NCBI GenBank assembly: GCA_964563295.1
Contig: CAZLWX010000018.1
Location: 1-46,628, forward strand
Origin: Chryseosolibacter sp964563295
GTDB taxonomy: Bacteria; Bacteroidota; Bacteroidia; Cytophagales; Cyclobacteriaceae
DNA: 46,628 nucleotides
Direction of reading: 5' to 3'
The position numbers and the translations under genes were made by a program. Shown here in pieces: positions 17,030-25,292 of this stretch (position 1 is the first letter of the stretch; the number at the start of each line of letters is the position of its first letter). The notes beneath the pieces are model-generated. The model was not told where the DNA came from. It saw only the letters and a program-made list of their open reading frames with translations, and made no database searches.

Positions 17030-18538
17030 ATGCCTTTATACGAACAATACCCAGTCTATCTCTCGAATTCCTTATCGGGAAAAAAAGAACTATTTCAACC
17101 TATACATCCAGGACGTGTCGGCATGTACGTGTGCGGTCCGACCGTATATAATAATGTCCACCTCGGCAATGTGCGGACGTTCCTGACGTTCGACATCATT
17201 TCCCGATACCTGCGATACCTCGGATATGCTGTCCGTTATGTCAGGAACATCACCGATGTCGGTCATCTGGAATCCGACGCTGACGAAGGCGAAGATAAAA
17301 TCGCCAAGAAGGCCCGGCTCGAACAGCTGGAACCCATGGAAATCGTCAAGCAATACACCGAAGATTTTCATGAGGTCATGCGGCAATTCAACATCCTTCC
17401 TCCGAGTATTGAACCGTATGCCACTCAACACATCGTGGAACAGATCGCCATCACCGAACGGTTGGTCAACCAGGGTCTCGCCTATGTCGCCAACGGCTCC
17501 GTCTACTTCGACGTAAAAAAATACAATGAGTCACACCATTATGGAATTCTCTCCGGCCGTAAGATCGAAGAGCTGATGGAAAGCGGTCGCGACCTCGACA
17601 ACCAGGATGAGAAGCGTGAGAAAATTGATTTTGCGCTCTGGAAGAAAGCGGCGCCCGCGCATATTATGAAGTGGCCGTCTCCCTGGGGAATGGGATTCCC
17701 CGGGTGGCATATCGAATGCACGGTCATGAGCACCAAATACCTCGGTGAGACTTTCGACATCCACGGCGGTGGTATGGATCTGAAATTTCCACACCATGAG
17801 TGCGAGATTGCGCAAGCCACAGGAGCTAACGGAAAACCGCCCGTGAAGTATTGGGTACATTCGAACATGCTCACGGTCAATGGCCAAAAGATGAGCAAGT
17901 CGTTGGGTAACTCATTTTTGCCCGCGGAGTTGTTTTCAGGCAATCACCCGTTGCTGGCCAAAGGCTTCTCGGCGCCCGTGGTGCGGTTCTTCATGCTTCA
18001 GTCGCATTACTCCAGCACGCTTGATTTTTCGAACGAAGCACTACTCGCCGCCGAAAAGGGATATCGCAAACTAAGCAACGCCATAAAAATAGCCCGCGGG
18101 TTGGCGCAGACTGCCGACGAAGACGTCGACAAAGAACTCGAACGGGAGCTTCAACGGCTTATCGATGAGTGCCACAATAACATGAGCGACGATTTTAACA
18201 CCGCGAAGACGCTGGCGGTGCTATTCGAAATGGCTGCTCGAATCAATGACTTTCAGTCTGGAAATCTGAAGACGAATCGCGCGGGCAAAGACATCTTCGG
18301 AAATTTCATCAAGACATTTCTGGAATTCAGCCACAATGTTCTCGGCCTTCAGGAAGAACTTAATCCCGACGGACATTTGTTAGACAATGTGATCAAGGTC
18401 TTAATCGAGCTGAGACGGAAGGCTCGATTGGATCGCAACTACAGCCTGTCAGACAAGATACGCGACGACCTGAAACAAATTGGTGTTCAATTGAAGGACG
18501 GAAAAGACGGGGAGATAACGTACACCATTGAAAACTGA
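17030..18538 (+). CDS. cysS: Cysteinyl-tRNA synthetase
   Basis: Cysteinyl-tRNA synthetase charges tRNA-Cys with cysteine in the cytoplasm. The 502-residue protein has the class I motifs: YVCGPTVYNNVHLGNVRT at about 33-50, containing the first zinc cysteine and the HIGH-equivalent HLGN; WHIECTVMS and FPHHECEIAQ, which supply the other zinc ligands; and KMSKS near 287-291. The ATG at 17030 matches the usual family start (LYNSL-like opening). A longer frame from 16883 encodes a Pro/His/Arg-rich stretch unlike the family and was rejected. The 3' end overlaps yidD by 11 bases if yidD starts at its TTG. Confidence 0.97.
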   Translation: MPLYEQYPVYLSNSLSGKKELFQPIHPGRVGMYVCGPTVYNNVHLGNVRTFLTFDIISRYLRYLGYAVRYVRNITDVGHLESDADEGEDKIAKKARLEQLEPMEIVKQYTEDFHEVMRQFNILPPSIEPYATQHIVEQIAITERLVNQGLAYVANGSVYFDVKKYNESHHYGILSGRKIEELMESGRDLDNQDEKREKIDFALWKKAAPAHIMKWPSPWGMGFPGWHIECTVMSTKYLGETFDIHGGGMDLKFPHHECEIAQATGANGKPPVKYWVHSNMLTVNGQKMSKSLGNSFLPAELFSGNHPLLAKGFSAPVVRFFMLQSHYSSTLDFSNEALLAAEKGYRKLSNAIKIARGLAQTADEDVDKELERELQRLIDECHNNMSDDFNTAKTLAVLFEMAARINDFQSGNLKTNRAGKDIFGNFIKTFLEFSHNVLGLQEELNPDGHLLDNVIKVLIELRRKARLDRNYSLSDKIRDDLKQIGVQLKDGKDGEITYTIEN

Positions 18539-18761
18539 CGTGTTAAAGAAGATCTTCATACTGCCCATCCGGCTTTATCAGCTCACACTTTCGCCGCTCA
18601 TCGGCGCTAACTGCCGCCATGTACCCACATGTTCACAATACACCATCGAAGCCATCCAGGAGTGGGGCGTGATTCGCGGAATATGGCTTGGAATCAAGCG
18701 AATAGCGCGCTGCCATCCGTGGGGAACTCATGGATACGACCCTGTGCCGCGAAGAAAGTGA
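18528..18761 (+). CDS. yidD: Membrane protein insertion efficiency factor YidD
   Basis: The 77-residue protein is a complete YidD. Hallmarks are IRLYQLTLSPLIGANCRHVPTCSQYTIEAI and the closing RCHPWGTHGYDPVP. YidD is a small membrane-associated protein that helps YidC insert inner-membrane proteins. The start is the TTG at 18528, overlapping cysS; a GTG at 18540 would give a form four residues shorter. The pairing with cysS rather than rnpA/yidC is unusual compared with the classic rpmH-rnpA-yidD order, but in Bacteroidota the gene is often displaced. Confidence 0.93.
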   Translation: MKTDVLKKIFILPIRLYQLTLSPLIGANCRHVPTCSQYTIEAIQEWGVIRGIWLGIKRIARCHPWGTHGYDPVPRRK

Positions 18762-18779
18762 CTGCCGCATAAAACGGGT

Positions 18780-18825
18780 GCAATCGTTTGCCCGTAAAAA
18801 ATTTACGGACTGTACAATCGTTTTC
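18780..18825. promoter_or_regulatory. Pair of LacI-family-like operator sites upstream of the GMC operon
   Basis: GCAATCGTTTGC (18780-18791) and ACAATCGTTTTC (18814-18825) share CAATCGTTT with the susC-proximal site and are 34 bases apart centre to centre, about three helical turns. They lie 54-99 bases before the GMC start. Between them is a 7-bp inverted repeat, CCGTAAA-AAA-TTTACGG (18792-18808), without a following T-run, so it is not a terminator. Confidence 0.45.
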
Positions 18826-18878
18826 TGTGAACTTGAATCCAGAAACAGTACATTTAAAACCCCTGATTCTATTTTTTT

Positions 18879-20624
18879 ATGCGCGATTTTCAGATCAAGA
18901 AAACTCCAAAAACTTACGACGTCTGTATTGTGGGTTCAGGAGCCGGCGGCGGCATGGCTGCATATGTTTTGGCTAACGCGGGAATTAAAGTCGCTCTGCT
19001 TGAGGCAGGGCCGATGTACGATCCCGCCAAGAACGTCACACAACTCAAGTGGCCATACGAATCACCCAGGCGTGGCGCGAGCTCGCCATTGCGTCACTTC
19101 GGTGACCTCGATGCAGCGTACGGTGGATGGGAACTCGATGGTGAGCCGTACACCCACAAAGATGGAACAAAATTCGATTGGTTTCGCTCGCGCATGCTCG
19201 GCGGCCGCACCAACCACTGGGGGCGCATCTCCTTGCGATTCGGCCCGCGTGATTTTAAACGACGCTCGATCGATGGCTTAGGGGATGATTGGCCCATCGC
19301 CTACGACGACGTCAAGCCTTATTATGACAAAGTCGACCGATTGATCGGCGTTTTCGGATCTGTCGAAAACATTCCCAATGAGCCGGACGGAATCTTCCTT
19401 CCCCCTCCGAAGCCGCGACTGCACGAGATGTTCATCAAGGACGCGGCCACCTCGCTCGGTATCCCTGTGATCCCATCCAGACTGTCCATACTCACGCGAC
19501 CACTGGAAAACAGTCCAAACCGCGGCGCGTGTTTCTTCTGCTCTCAATGCAATCGCGGTTGCACCGTTTATGCCGACTTCTCATCATCATCGGTGTTGGT
19601 TAATCCTGCGCTCAAGACGGGCAACGTCGACGTTGTCCCTAATGCGATGGCGCGCGAAGTAATCACCAACGGCGAGGGAATCGCGACCGGCGTCTCCTAC
19701 GTGGACAAAGACGACATGCAAGAGTATGTCGTGAATGCGAAGGTCGTCATGTTGGCCGCCAGTGCCTGTGAATCGGCCAGGCTTTTGCTCAATTCGAGGT
19801 CGCCGCGTCATTCCAATGGGCTGGCGAACTCCAGTGGAGTAGTTGGAAAATACCTTCACGACTCCACCGGGGCCTCGATGGGAGGCTTCCTTCCGAAACT
19901 GGTCGGTCGCAAACGCTACAACGAAGATGGTGTTGGAGGCATGCATGTGTATACGCCGTGGTGGCTCGACAATAAGAAATTGGATTTTCCGAGAGGTTAT
20001 CACATCGAGTACTGGGGCGGAATGGGTATGCCGGGTTATGGGTTTGGATTTGGGATGCAACATACTAACGGCAAGTATGCCGCACGCAACGGACAGAAGA
20101 AAGAGGCGGGAGGATATGGCGCGTCATTGAAGGACGACTACCGCTATTTCTATGGTGCTTCCTTCGGTATGGCGGGTCGTGGTGAGGCAATCGCCAGGGA
20201 AGACAATTATTGCGAGATCGATCCGAATACCGTCGATAAGTACGGCATCCCGGTACTGCGGTTCCATTATAAATGGAGTGACTACGAAGTCAAGCAGGCG
20301 AAACACATGAAAGAGACCTTTGCCGAGATCATTCACAAAATGGGAGCCGATATCACCTGGGGTCAGGACGGCGCGGACAACAGCTACGGCCTCGAAGCAC
20401 CTGGCAGGATCATCCATGAGGTAGGGACGACGCGAATGGGCAATGACCCGAAGAAATCGGTGGTTAATTCCTTCAATCAGGCACATGATTGCAAGAATTT
20501 GTTTGTCGTCGACGGCGGCCCCTTTGTATCCCAGGCCGACAAAAATCCAACGTGGACAATACTCGCACTTTCGATGCGCGCATCCGAATACATTATTGAT
20601 GAATTGAAAAAGCAAAATCTGTAA
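18879..20624 (+). CDS. GMC-family FAD oxidoreductase with a CX2CX2CX3C cluster
   Basis: The 581-residue protein has the N-terminal FAD motif VCIVGSGAGGGMAAYVLA, the GMC substrate domain and the C-terminal block ending in NPTWTILALSMRASEYI, with HEVGTTRMG as the other signature. C218, C221, C224 and C228 are spaced CX2CX2CX3C (CFFCSQCNRGC), the ferredoxin-type pattern. In FAD-dependent sugar dehydrogenases of this class the catalytic subunit is known to carry an iron-sulfur cluster. The next gene, six bases downstream, encodes the matching small subunit. Together they resemble glucoside 3-dehydrogenase or gluconate 2-dehydrogenase-type complexes that oxidise sugars. The catalytic subunit has no Tat signal and would be exported with the small subunit; this is inferred from the family. 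Confidence 0.88.
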   Translation: MRDFQIKKTPKTYDVCIVGSGAGGGMAAYVLANAGIKVALLEAGPMYDPAKNVTQLKWPYESPRRGASSPLRHFGDLDAAYGGWELDGEPYTHKDGTKFDWFRSRMLGGRTNHWGRISLRFGPRDFKRRSIDGLGDDWPIAYDDVKPYYDKVDRLIGVFGSVENIPNEPDGIFLPPPKPRLHEMFIKDAATSLGIPVIPSRLSILTRPLENSPNRGACFFCSQCNRGCTVYADFSSSSVLVNPALKTGNVDVVPNAMAREVITNGEGIATGVSYVDKDDMQEYVVNAKVVMLAASACESARLLLNSRSPRHSNGLANSSGVVGKYLHDSTGASMGGFLPKLVGRKRYNEDGVGGMHVYTPWWLDNKKLDFPRGYHIEYWGGMGMPGYGFGFGMQHTNGKYAARNGQKKEAGGYGASLKDDYRYFYGASFGMAGRGEAIAREDNYCEIDPNTVDKYGIPVLRFHYKWSDYEVKQAKHMKETFAEIIHKMGADITWGQDGADNSYGLEAPGRIIHEVGTTRMGNDPKKSVVNSFNQAHDCKNLFVVDGGPFVSQADKNPTWTILALSMRASEYIIDELKKQNL

Positions 20625-20629
20625 TTCCT

Positions 20630-21280
20630 ATGGATAGAAGAAGATATCTCAAGACACTCGTCGCGGGTACCGCCGGAACCGGGCTCTTACTTCAGTCGTG
20701 CGATCCCGATAAGGTAACGACGACCGAGGCGCCAACCTTCACCATCGACCGGACTCCGCAGGAAGTGGCCCGTGAGCAAAAACTCATGAGTGAGACATTC
20801 TTTGATGAGCATGAAATGAAAACGATCGAAGTACTTTCTGACATCATCATCCCAAAGGACGATGTGTCGGGAAGCGCAACGGATGCCGGTGTCCCGGCTT
20901 TTATCGAGTTTATCGCCAAGGACATGCCACGCTATCAGACGCCCTTGCGGGGAGGATTGCGCTGGCTCGATCTGCAGTGCATGAAACGATTTGGCAAAGA
21001 CTTTGTTTCGTGTTCGTCCGATCAGCAGATTGAGATGATCGACGAAATTGCTTATCCGCAAAAAGCGAAACCCGAAATGGCCCAGGGGGTGGCTTTCTTC
21101 AACACTATGCGGGACCTCGTCGCCTGTGGATTTTTCACCAGCAAAATCGGCATTGAAGACCTCGGTTACGTTGGTAACAGACCCAATCAATGGGATGGCG
21201 TACCCGAAGAAGTACTCAGGCAATACGGACTGCAATACGATGCCCGCACCCTTGAGATAGCTGTAAAGTTTAACACCTGA
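20630..21280 (+). CDS. Gluconate 2-dehydrogenase subunit 3-family protein (Tat-exported small subunit)
   Basis: The 216-residue protein opens with a twin-arginine signal (MDRRRYLKTLVAG) followed by a lipobox-like LLQSC, so it is probably a Tat-exported lipoprotein. The mature part matches the gluconate 2-dehydrogenase subunit 3 family: helix TFFDEHEMKTIEVLSDIIIPKDD near residue 60, AGVPAFIEFIAKD, and a C-terminal segment with GYVGNRPNQWDG. Small subunits of this family escort and activate the GMC catalytic subunit encoded just upstream. No cytochrome c partner is seen in this window, so the electron acceptor is unknown. Confidence 0.87.
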   Translation: MDRRRYLKTLVAGTAGTGLLLQSCDPDKVTTTEAPTFTIDRTPQEVAREQKLMSETFFDEHEMKTIEVLSDIIIPKDDVSGSATDAGVPAFIEFIAKDMPRYQTPLRGGLRWLDLQCMKRFGKDFVSCSSDQQIEMIDEIAYPQKAKPEMAQGVAFFNTMRDLVACGFFTSKIGIEDLGYVGNRPNQWDGVPEEVLRQYGLQYDARTLEIAVKFNT

Positions 21281-21293
21281 ACCAAAAAAAGTG

Positions 21294-22754
21294 ATGTCAT
21301 CGAACAGGAAAGTAACCCAAACGAAAAAGCAATCGAGAAGAAATTTTATTCGCAACGCGGCCATGGCTGGCGCGGCATTTTCCATTGTACCCAGGTTTGT
21401 GCTGGGTAATGGATACCGTGCGCCGAGCGACATGTTGTATGTCGCCGGAATTGGCGCCGGCGGAAAGGGTGAGAGCGACTTATCCAATTTTGCTGCCAGC
21501 GGCAAAGCCGAGATCGCGGTTCTGTGTGATGTCGACGATCGCCGTGCTGCCAATTCTGTAAAGGCATTTCCTAAAGCGAAGTATTACAAGGATTTTCGTG
21601 AGATGCTCGATAAGGAACACAAGAGCATCGATGCGGTTTCGGTTTCCACGCCGGACCATAATCACGCTGTTCAGGCGTATGCCGCGATGCAACTCGGAAA
21701 ACATGTTTACGTACAGAAGCCATTGACCCACGACATTTACGAGGCCCGCGTGCTGACCGAGGCCGCAAAAAAATACAAGGTCGTTACTCAAATGGGCAAC
21801 CAGGGTGCCTCCGGTGATGGGGTCAGGCAATTGATGGAGTGGTATAACGCGGGACTTCTCGGGGATGTGCACACGGTCTACTGCTGGACGAACAGGCCGG
21901 TGTGGCCGCAGGGGATACCCTGGCCTTCGGAGAAAGCCTCCGTTCCGGCCGAACTGGACTGGAACTTGTGGCTCGGTACGGCGCCGTACAAGGATTATGT
22001 GGAGAAACTTGTGCCCTTCAACTGGAGAGGATGGTGGGACTACGGCACGGGTGCACTCGGCGACATGGGTTGTCATATTATTGAGCCTCCATTCCGCGTG
22101 TTGGGATTGCAGTATCCTACCGACGTGACCGCGAGTGTAGGATCGGTTTATGTCGACGAGTTTCGTCGCGGGTATTTTCCGGATAGCTGCCCACCGTCGT
22201 CCTATGTGATTCTCACGTTCCCTACCCGGAACGGGAAGCCACCCGTCAAGTTGCATTGGATGGATGGCGGAATCCAGCCGGAGCGGCCTGAAGAACTCGG
22301 CGCGAATGAACGCATGGGCGACGGAGGCAACGGCGTAATATTCGTCGGTACCAAAGGCAAGATGATGTGTAGCACATACGGTGCTGATCCATTATTGCTG
22401 CCGACATCGAAGACCAAAGAAGTGAATGTCAAGCAAACGATCAAGCGCGTACCCGGCAGTGCGGGAGGTCATTATGCTCAATGGGTTGAAGGTTGCCTCG
22501 CCGGATACGGGAAGATGGAACTGAGCTCTCCATTCGACATTGCGGGTCCTCTGACCGAGACTATTCTCATGGGAAATCTCGCCATCCGCAGCCACGATAT
22601 ACGCAAGCCGCGTGAGAACGATTCAGACCGGTTCGATTATCCGGGAAGGAACATCAAGCTGTTGTGGGATGGCGCCAACATGCGGGTGACGAATTTTGAC
22701 GATGCGAACCAGTTTGTTAAACGACAATATCGCGAAGGTTGGAAACTGGTTTAG
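21294..22754 (+). CDS. Tat-exported Gfo/Idh/MocA-family oxidoreductase, copy 1
   Basis: The 486-residue protein begins at ATG 21294 (a GTG lies one codon before) and has a Tat signal with SRRNFIRNAA followed by a hydrophobic run to VLG. The Rossmann part carries VAGIGAGGKG and LCDVDDRRA. The catalytic-lysine motif is VQKP, where the cytoplasmic family usually has EKP. The C-terminal domain starts at HTVYCWTNRPVWPQG. Exported members in Bacteroidota oxidise or reduce sugars and glycosides with tightly bound NAD(P); some act in 3-keto-glycoside metabolism. A close paralogue follows directly, with matching N-terminal, central and C-terminal segments, so a tandem duplication is likely. Confidence 0.9.
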   Translation: MSSNRKVTQTKKQSRRNFIRNAAMAGAAFSIVPRFVLGNGYRAPSDMLYVAGIGAGGKGESDLSNFAASGKAEIAVLCDVDDRRAANSVKAFPKAKYYKDFREMLDKEHKSIDAVSVSTPDHNHAVQAYAAMQLGKHVYVQKPLTHDIYEARVLTEAAKKYKVVTQMGNQGASGDGVRQLMEWYNAGLLGDVHTVYCWTNRPVWPQGIPWPSEKASVPAELDWNLWLGTAPYKDYVEKLVPFNWRGWWDYGTGALGDMGCHIIEPPFRVLGLQYPTDVTASVGSVYVDEFRRGYFPDSCPPSSYVILTFPTRNGKPPVKLHWMDGGIQPERPEELGANERMGDGGNGVIFVGTKGKMMCSTYGADPLLLPTSKTKEVNVKQTIKRVPGSAGGHYAQWVEGCLAGYGKMELSSPFDIAGPLTETILMGNLAIRSHDIRKPRENDSDRFDYPGRNIKLLWDGANMRVTNFDDANQFVKRQYREGWKLV

Positions 22755-22800
22755 CCAACAGCATCAGGTTTAATAATTTTGACAACAACCATGACAGATT

Positions 22801-24219
22801 ATGACAATGTCACGCAAATCGAGAAGGAAGTTTATTAAAGATGCTGCCCTGATGGGTGCGGCATTCACCATCGTACCGCGGTTCACGTTGGGAGGCAAGG
22901 GATTCATCGCTCCGAGTGATACACTTTACGTCGCCGGCGTTGGCGTCGGCGGCAAAGGCATTGAGGACCTGAACAAGACGTCGAAGTCGCCCAATGCGAA
23001 GATCGCCTATCTATGCGATGTCGACGACCGGATGGCTGTCGAGTCGCGGAAGAATTTTCCAGATGCACCTTATTACAAGGACTTCCGCGTAATGCTGGAC
23101 AAAGTCGGCAATGATATCGACGCGGTGACTGTTACAACACCTGATCATAACCACGCGGTTGTAGCTATGGCGGCAATGCAGCGCGGAAAGCACGTATACG
23201 TACAAAAGCCCCTCACCTATTCCATTCACGAAGCCAGAACACTCACCGAGGCTGCGAAGAAATATCGCGTCGTTACGCAGATGGGAAATCAATTCGCTTC
23301 CGCGAATGCCGTTCGTCGCGCAAAAGAACTCGTTGATGCAGGAACGATCGGAGAGGTGACGCGCGTGCTGGCGTGGACCAACCGACCGGTCTGGCCTCAA
23401 GGCGTGCCGACTCCTACGGGAAAATATGAGATCCCAAAGGAACTCGATTGGGATGTGTGGCTCGGACCTGCACCCTATATCGACTTCAACCCGGCCTACC
23501 TGCCTTTCAACTGGAGGGGATGGTGGGCATTCGGCACCGGAGCGCTCGGCGACATGGCCTGCCATATCATGGATGCGGCATTTCGTATCCTGCCGATCGA
23601 TTATCCCACGGAAGTGGAATGCAGTACCACCACGATGTGGAAAGGATTTTTCGAAGAGGCCGACTACGTCGATAGTTGCCCTGCCTCGTCGATCATTCAT
23701 CTGAAATTTCCGAGGAAAGATGGCAAAGGTGATATAGCGCTCACCTGGATGGATGGCGGGTTGCTGCCGAAGAGACCCGAAGAGTTGTTGCCGAATGAAG
23801 AGATGGGCGACTGGAATGGTGGCTACATCTTCGAAGGCACGAAGGGCAAACTGATGGGCAACTACGACACCATGCCTGTTGTGCTGCCGACTTCGCGGAT
23901 GAAAGAGATCAATGTTAAAGAAACAATTCCCCGTATCAAGGGTGGTCCCGACGGACATTATCTCCAATGGGTGGACGCTTGCCTTGCGGGCTATGGGAAG
24001 AAAGAGCTCAGCTCACCGTTCGAGTACGCGGGTCCTTTCACAGAAGCTGTACTCATGGGCAACCTTGCGTTGAGAGCATACGCCATGCGCGACGACAAAG
24101 GATTCCCAGGCAGGAAAAAATTGTTGTGGGATGCGAAGAATATGAAGATCACAAACTTTGATCCGGCCAACGAGTTCGTACAGCGTCAATACCGCAAGGG
24201 CTGGTCGCTGGGGGCGTGA
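22801..24219 (+). CDS. Tat-exported Gfo/Idh/MocA-family oxidoreductase, copy 2
   Basis: The 472-residue paralogue of the preceding gene has a Tat signal with KSRRKFIKDAA, the Rossmann segment VAGVGVGGKG, LCDVDDRMA, the VQKPLTYSIHEARTLTEAAKKY block with the catalytic lysine, and the same tail (NFDPANEFVQRQYRKGW) as copy 1 (NFDDANQFVKRQYREGW). The second ATG (22807) is an equally good start. Two tandem exported copies suggest consecutive or stereochemically different steps on one sugar. A strong terminator hairpin follows at 24251, closing the block that begins with the GMC gene. Confidence 0.9.
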   Translation: MTMSRKSRRKFIKDAALMGAAFTIVPRFTLGGKGFIAPSDTLYVAGVGVGGKGIEDLNKTSKSPNAKIAYLCDVDDRMAVESRKNFPDAPYYKDFRVMLDKVGNDIDAVTVTTPDHNHAVVAMAAMQRGKHVYVQKPLTYSIHEARTLTEAAKKYRVVTQMGNQFASANAVRRAKELVDAGTIGEVTRVLAWTNRPVWPQGVPTPTGKYEIPKELDWDVWLGPAPYIDFNPAYLPFNWRGWWAFGTGALGDMACHIMDAAFRILPIDYPTEVECSTTTMWKGFFEEADYVDSCPASSIIHLKFPRKDGKGDIALTWMDGGLLPKRPEELLPNEEMGDWNGGYIFEGTKGKLMGNYDTMPVVLPTSRMKEINVKETIPRIKGGPDGHYLQWVDACLAGYGKKELSSPFEYAGPFTEAVLMGNLALRAYAMRDDKGFPGRKKLLWDAKNMKITNFDPANEFVQRQYRKGWSLGA

Positions 24220-24250
24220 CATCTGTCGGCGTGGTTTGACGCCAGCCAAA

Positions 24251-24279
24251 AAATCCTGATATTTCAGGATTTATTTTTT
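24251..24279 (+). terminator. Intrinsic terminator five bases before the ACMSD start
   Basis: AAATCCTGA (24251-24259) pairs perfectly with TCAGGATTT (24264-24272) around a TATT loop, followed by a run of six T (24274-24279). It would end the GMC-Gfo/Idh transcript. Because the next start codon is at 24285, the hairpin must also influence expression of that gene. Confidence 0.75.
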
Positions 24280-24284
24280 GATGG

Positions 24285-25292
24285 ATGTTGAAAATCGACT
24301 CCCATACTCACATCATCCCGAGAAAATTGCCAAACTGGGCGGAGAAGTTCGGGTATGGGGATTTCATCTATTTGCAGCATCACCGAAAGGGTATGGCCAA
24401 GATGATGCGCGGCAACCAGTTCTTTCGCGAGATTGGCGAGAATTGCTGGAATCCAGAGCTGCGGATTCGCGAATACGAACGATTCAACACGCAAGTACAG
24501 GTTGTCTGCACGATTCCCGTGATGTTCTCATACTGGGCACGGCCGATCGACGGCCTGGAGATTTCCAGATTCCTCAACGATCATCTTGCAGACCTGGTGC
24601 ACAAATATCCGAGGCATTATGTGGGCCTCGGCACGCTGCCCATGCAGGATACCGAGCTGGCTATTCAGGAGTTGGAACGCTCTCGCGCGATCGGTCTGCA
24701 CGGCGTTCAGATCGGGTCGAATATTAATGACCTCAATCTCAATGAAGAGCGTTTCTTTCCGATTTTTGATGCGTGCGAAAAACAGGGTATGGCCGTGCTG
24801 ATCCATCCCTGGAACATGATGGGCGAAAAACAAACGCCCCGGTACTGGCTGCCGTGGCTCGTGGGAATGCCAGCTGAAACTTCCCGCGCCATCTGCTCGA
24901 TGATCTTTGGCGGGCTTTTTGAGAAACTTCCGGGACTGCGGGTGAACTTCGCACACGCCGGCGGCTCGTTCCTTCCGACCTTGGGGCGAATACAACACGG
25001 ATTTGAATGCCGCCCCGACCTCGTGGCGATCGACAACAATGTCAGCCCGAAAAACTATTTGAAAAAATTCTGGGTGGATAGCGTGACCCACGACTCGATG
25101 ATGCTCGAGTACGTGATCAAGATGGTGGGGTCGAAAAGGATAACCCTTGGATCGGACTACCCGTTCCCGCTAGGCGACCTTCAGATCGGTAAGTTTATCG
25201 AGGAGATGAACATCGACAATTGTGCAAAGGAAGATATTTTTCATCGCGCGGCGCTGGAATGGTTGAACGTGCCCATCGAAAGGTTTGTATGA
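24285..25292 (+). CDS. 2-amino-3-carboxymuconate-6-semialdehyde decarboxylase (ACMSD) family amidohydrolase
   Basis: The 335-residue protein follows the ACMSD pattern along its whole length: KIDSHTHIIPRKLP at the start with metal ligands H7 and H9, FGYGDFIYLQHH, ENCWNPELRIREYE, VPVMFSYWA-like TIPVMFSYWA, YVGLGTLPMQD, HPWNMM, YWLPWLVGMPAETSRAICSMI, FAHAGGSFLPTLGRI, and GSDYPFPLGDL with the catalytic Asp. ACMSD is a zinc enzyme of the kynurenine route that removes a carboxylate from aminocarboxymuconate semialdehyde, diverting it from quinolinate. No other kynurenine genes are in the window, so a related aromatic acid is possible. It ends in an ATGA overlap with the next gene. Confidence 0.9.
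   Translation: MLKIDSHTHIIPRKLPNWAEKFGYGDFIYLQHHRKGMAKMMRGNQFFREIGENCWNPELRIREYERFNTQVQVVCTIPVMFSYWARPIDGLEISRFLNDHLADLVHKYPRHYVGLGTLPMQDTELAIQELERSRAIGLHGVQIGSNINDLNLNEERFFPIFDACEKQGMAVLIHPWNMMGEKQTPRYWLPWLVGMPAETSRAICSMIFGGLFEKLPGLRVNFAHAGGSFLPTLGRIQHGFECRPDLVAIDNNVSPKNYLKKFWVDSVTHDSMMLEYVIKMVGSKRITLGSDYPFPLGDLQIGKFIEEMNIDNCAKEDIFHRAALEWLNVPIERFV

Noticed and set aside
18792..18808. CCGTAAA-AAA-TTTACGG as a terminator of yidD
   Set aside because: The following bases are not T-rich and the loop is only three bases; a protein-binding palindrome between the two operator-like sites is more likely.
23011..23967. A 318-codon open frame antisense to the second Gfo/Idh/MocA gene
   Set aside because: Opposite strand of a gene with complete family motifs; the product has no recognisable domain.
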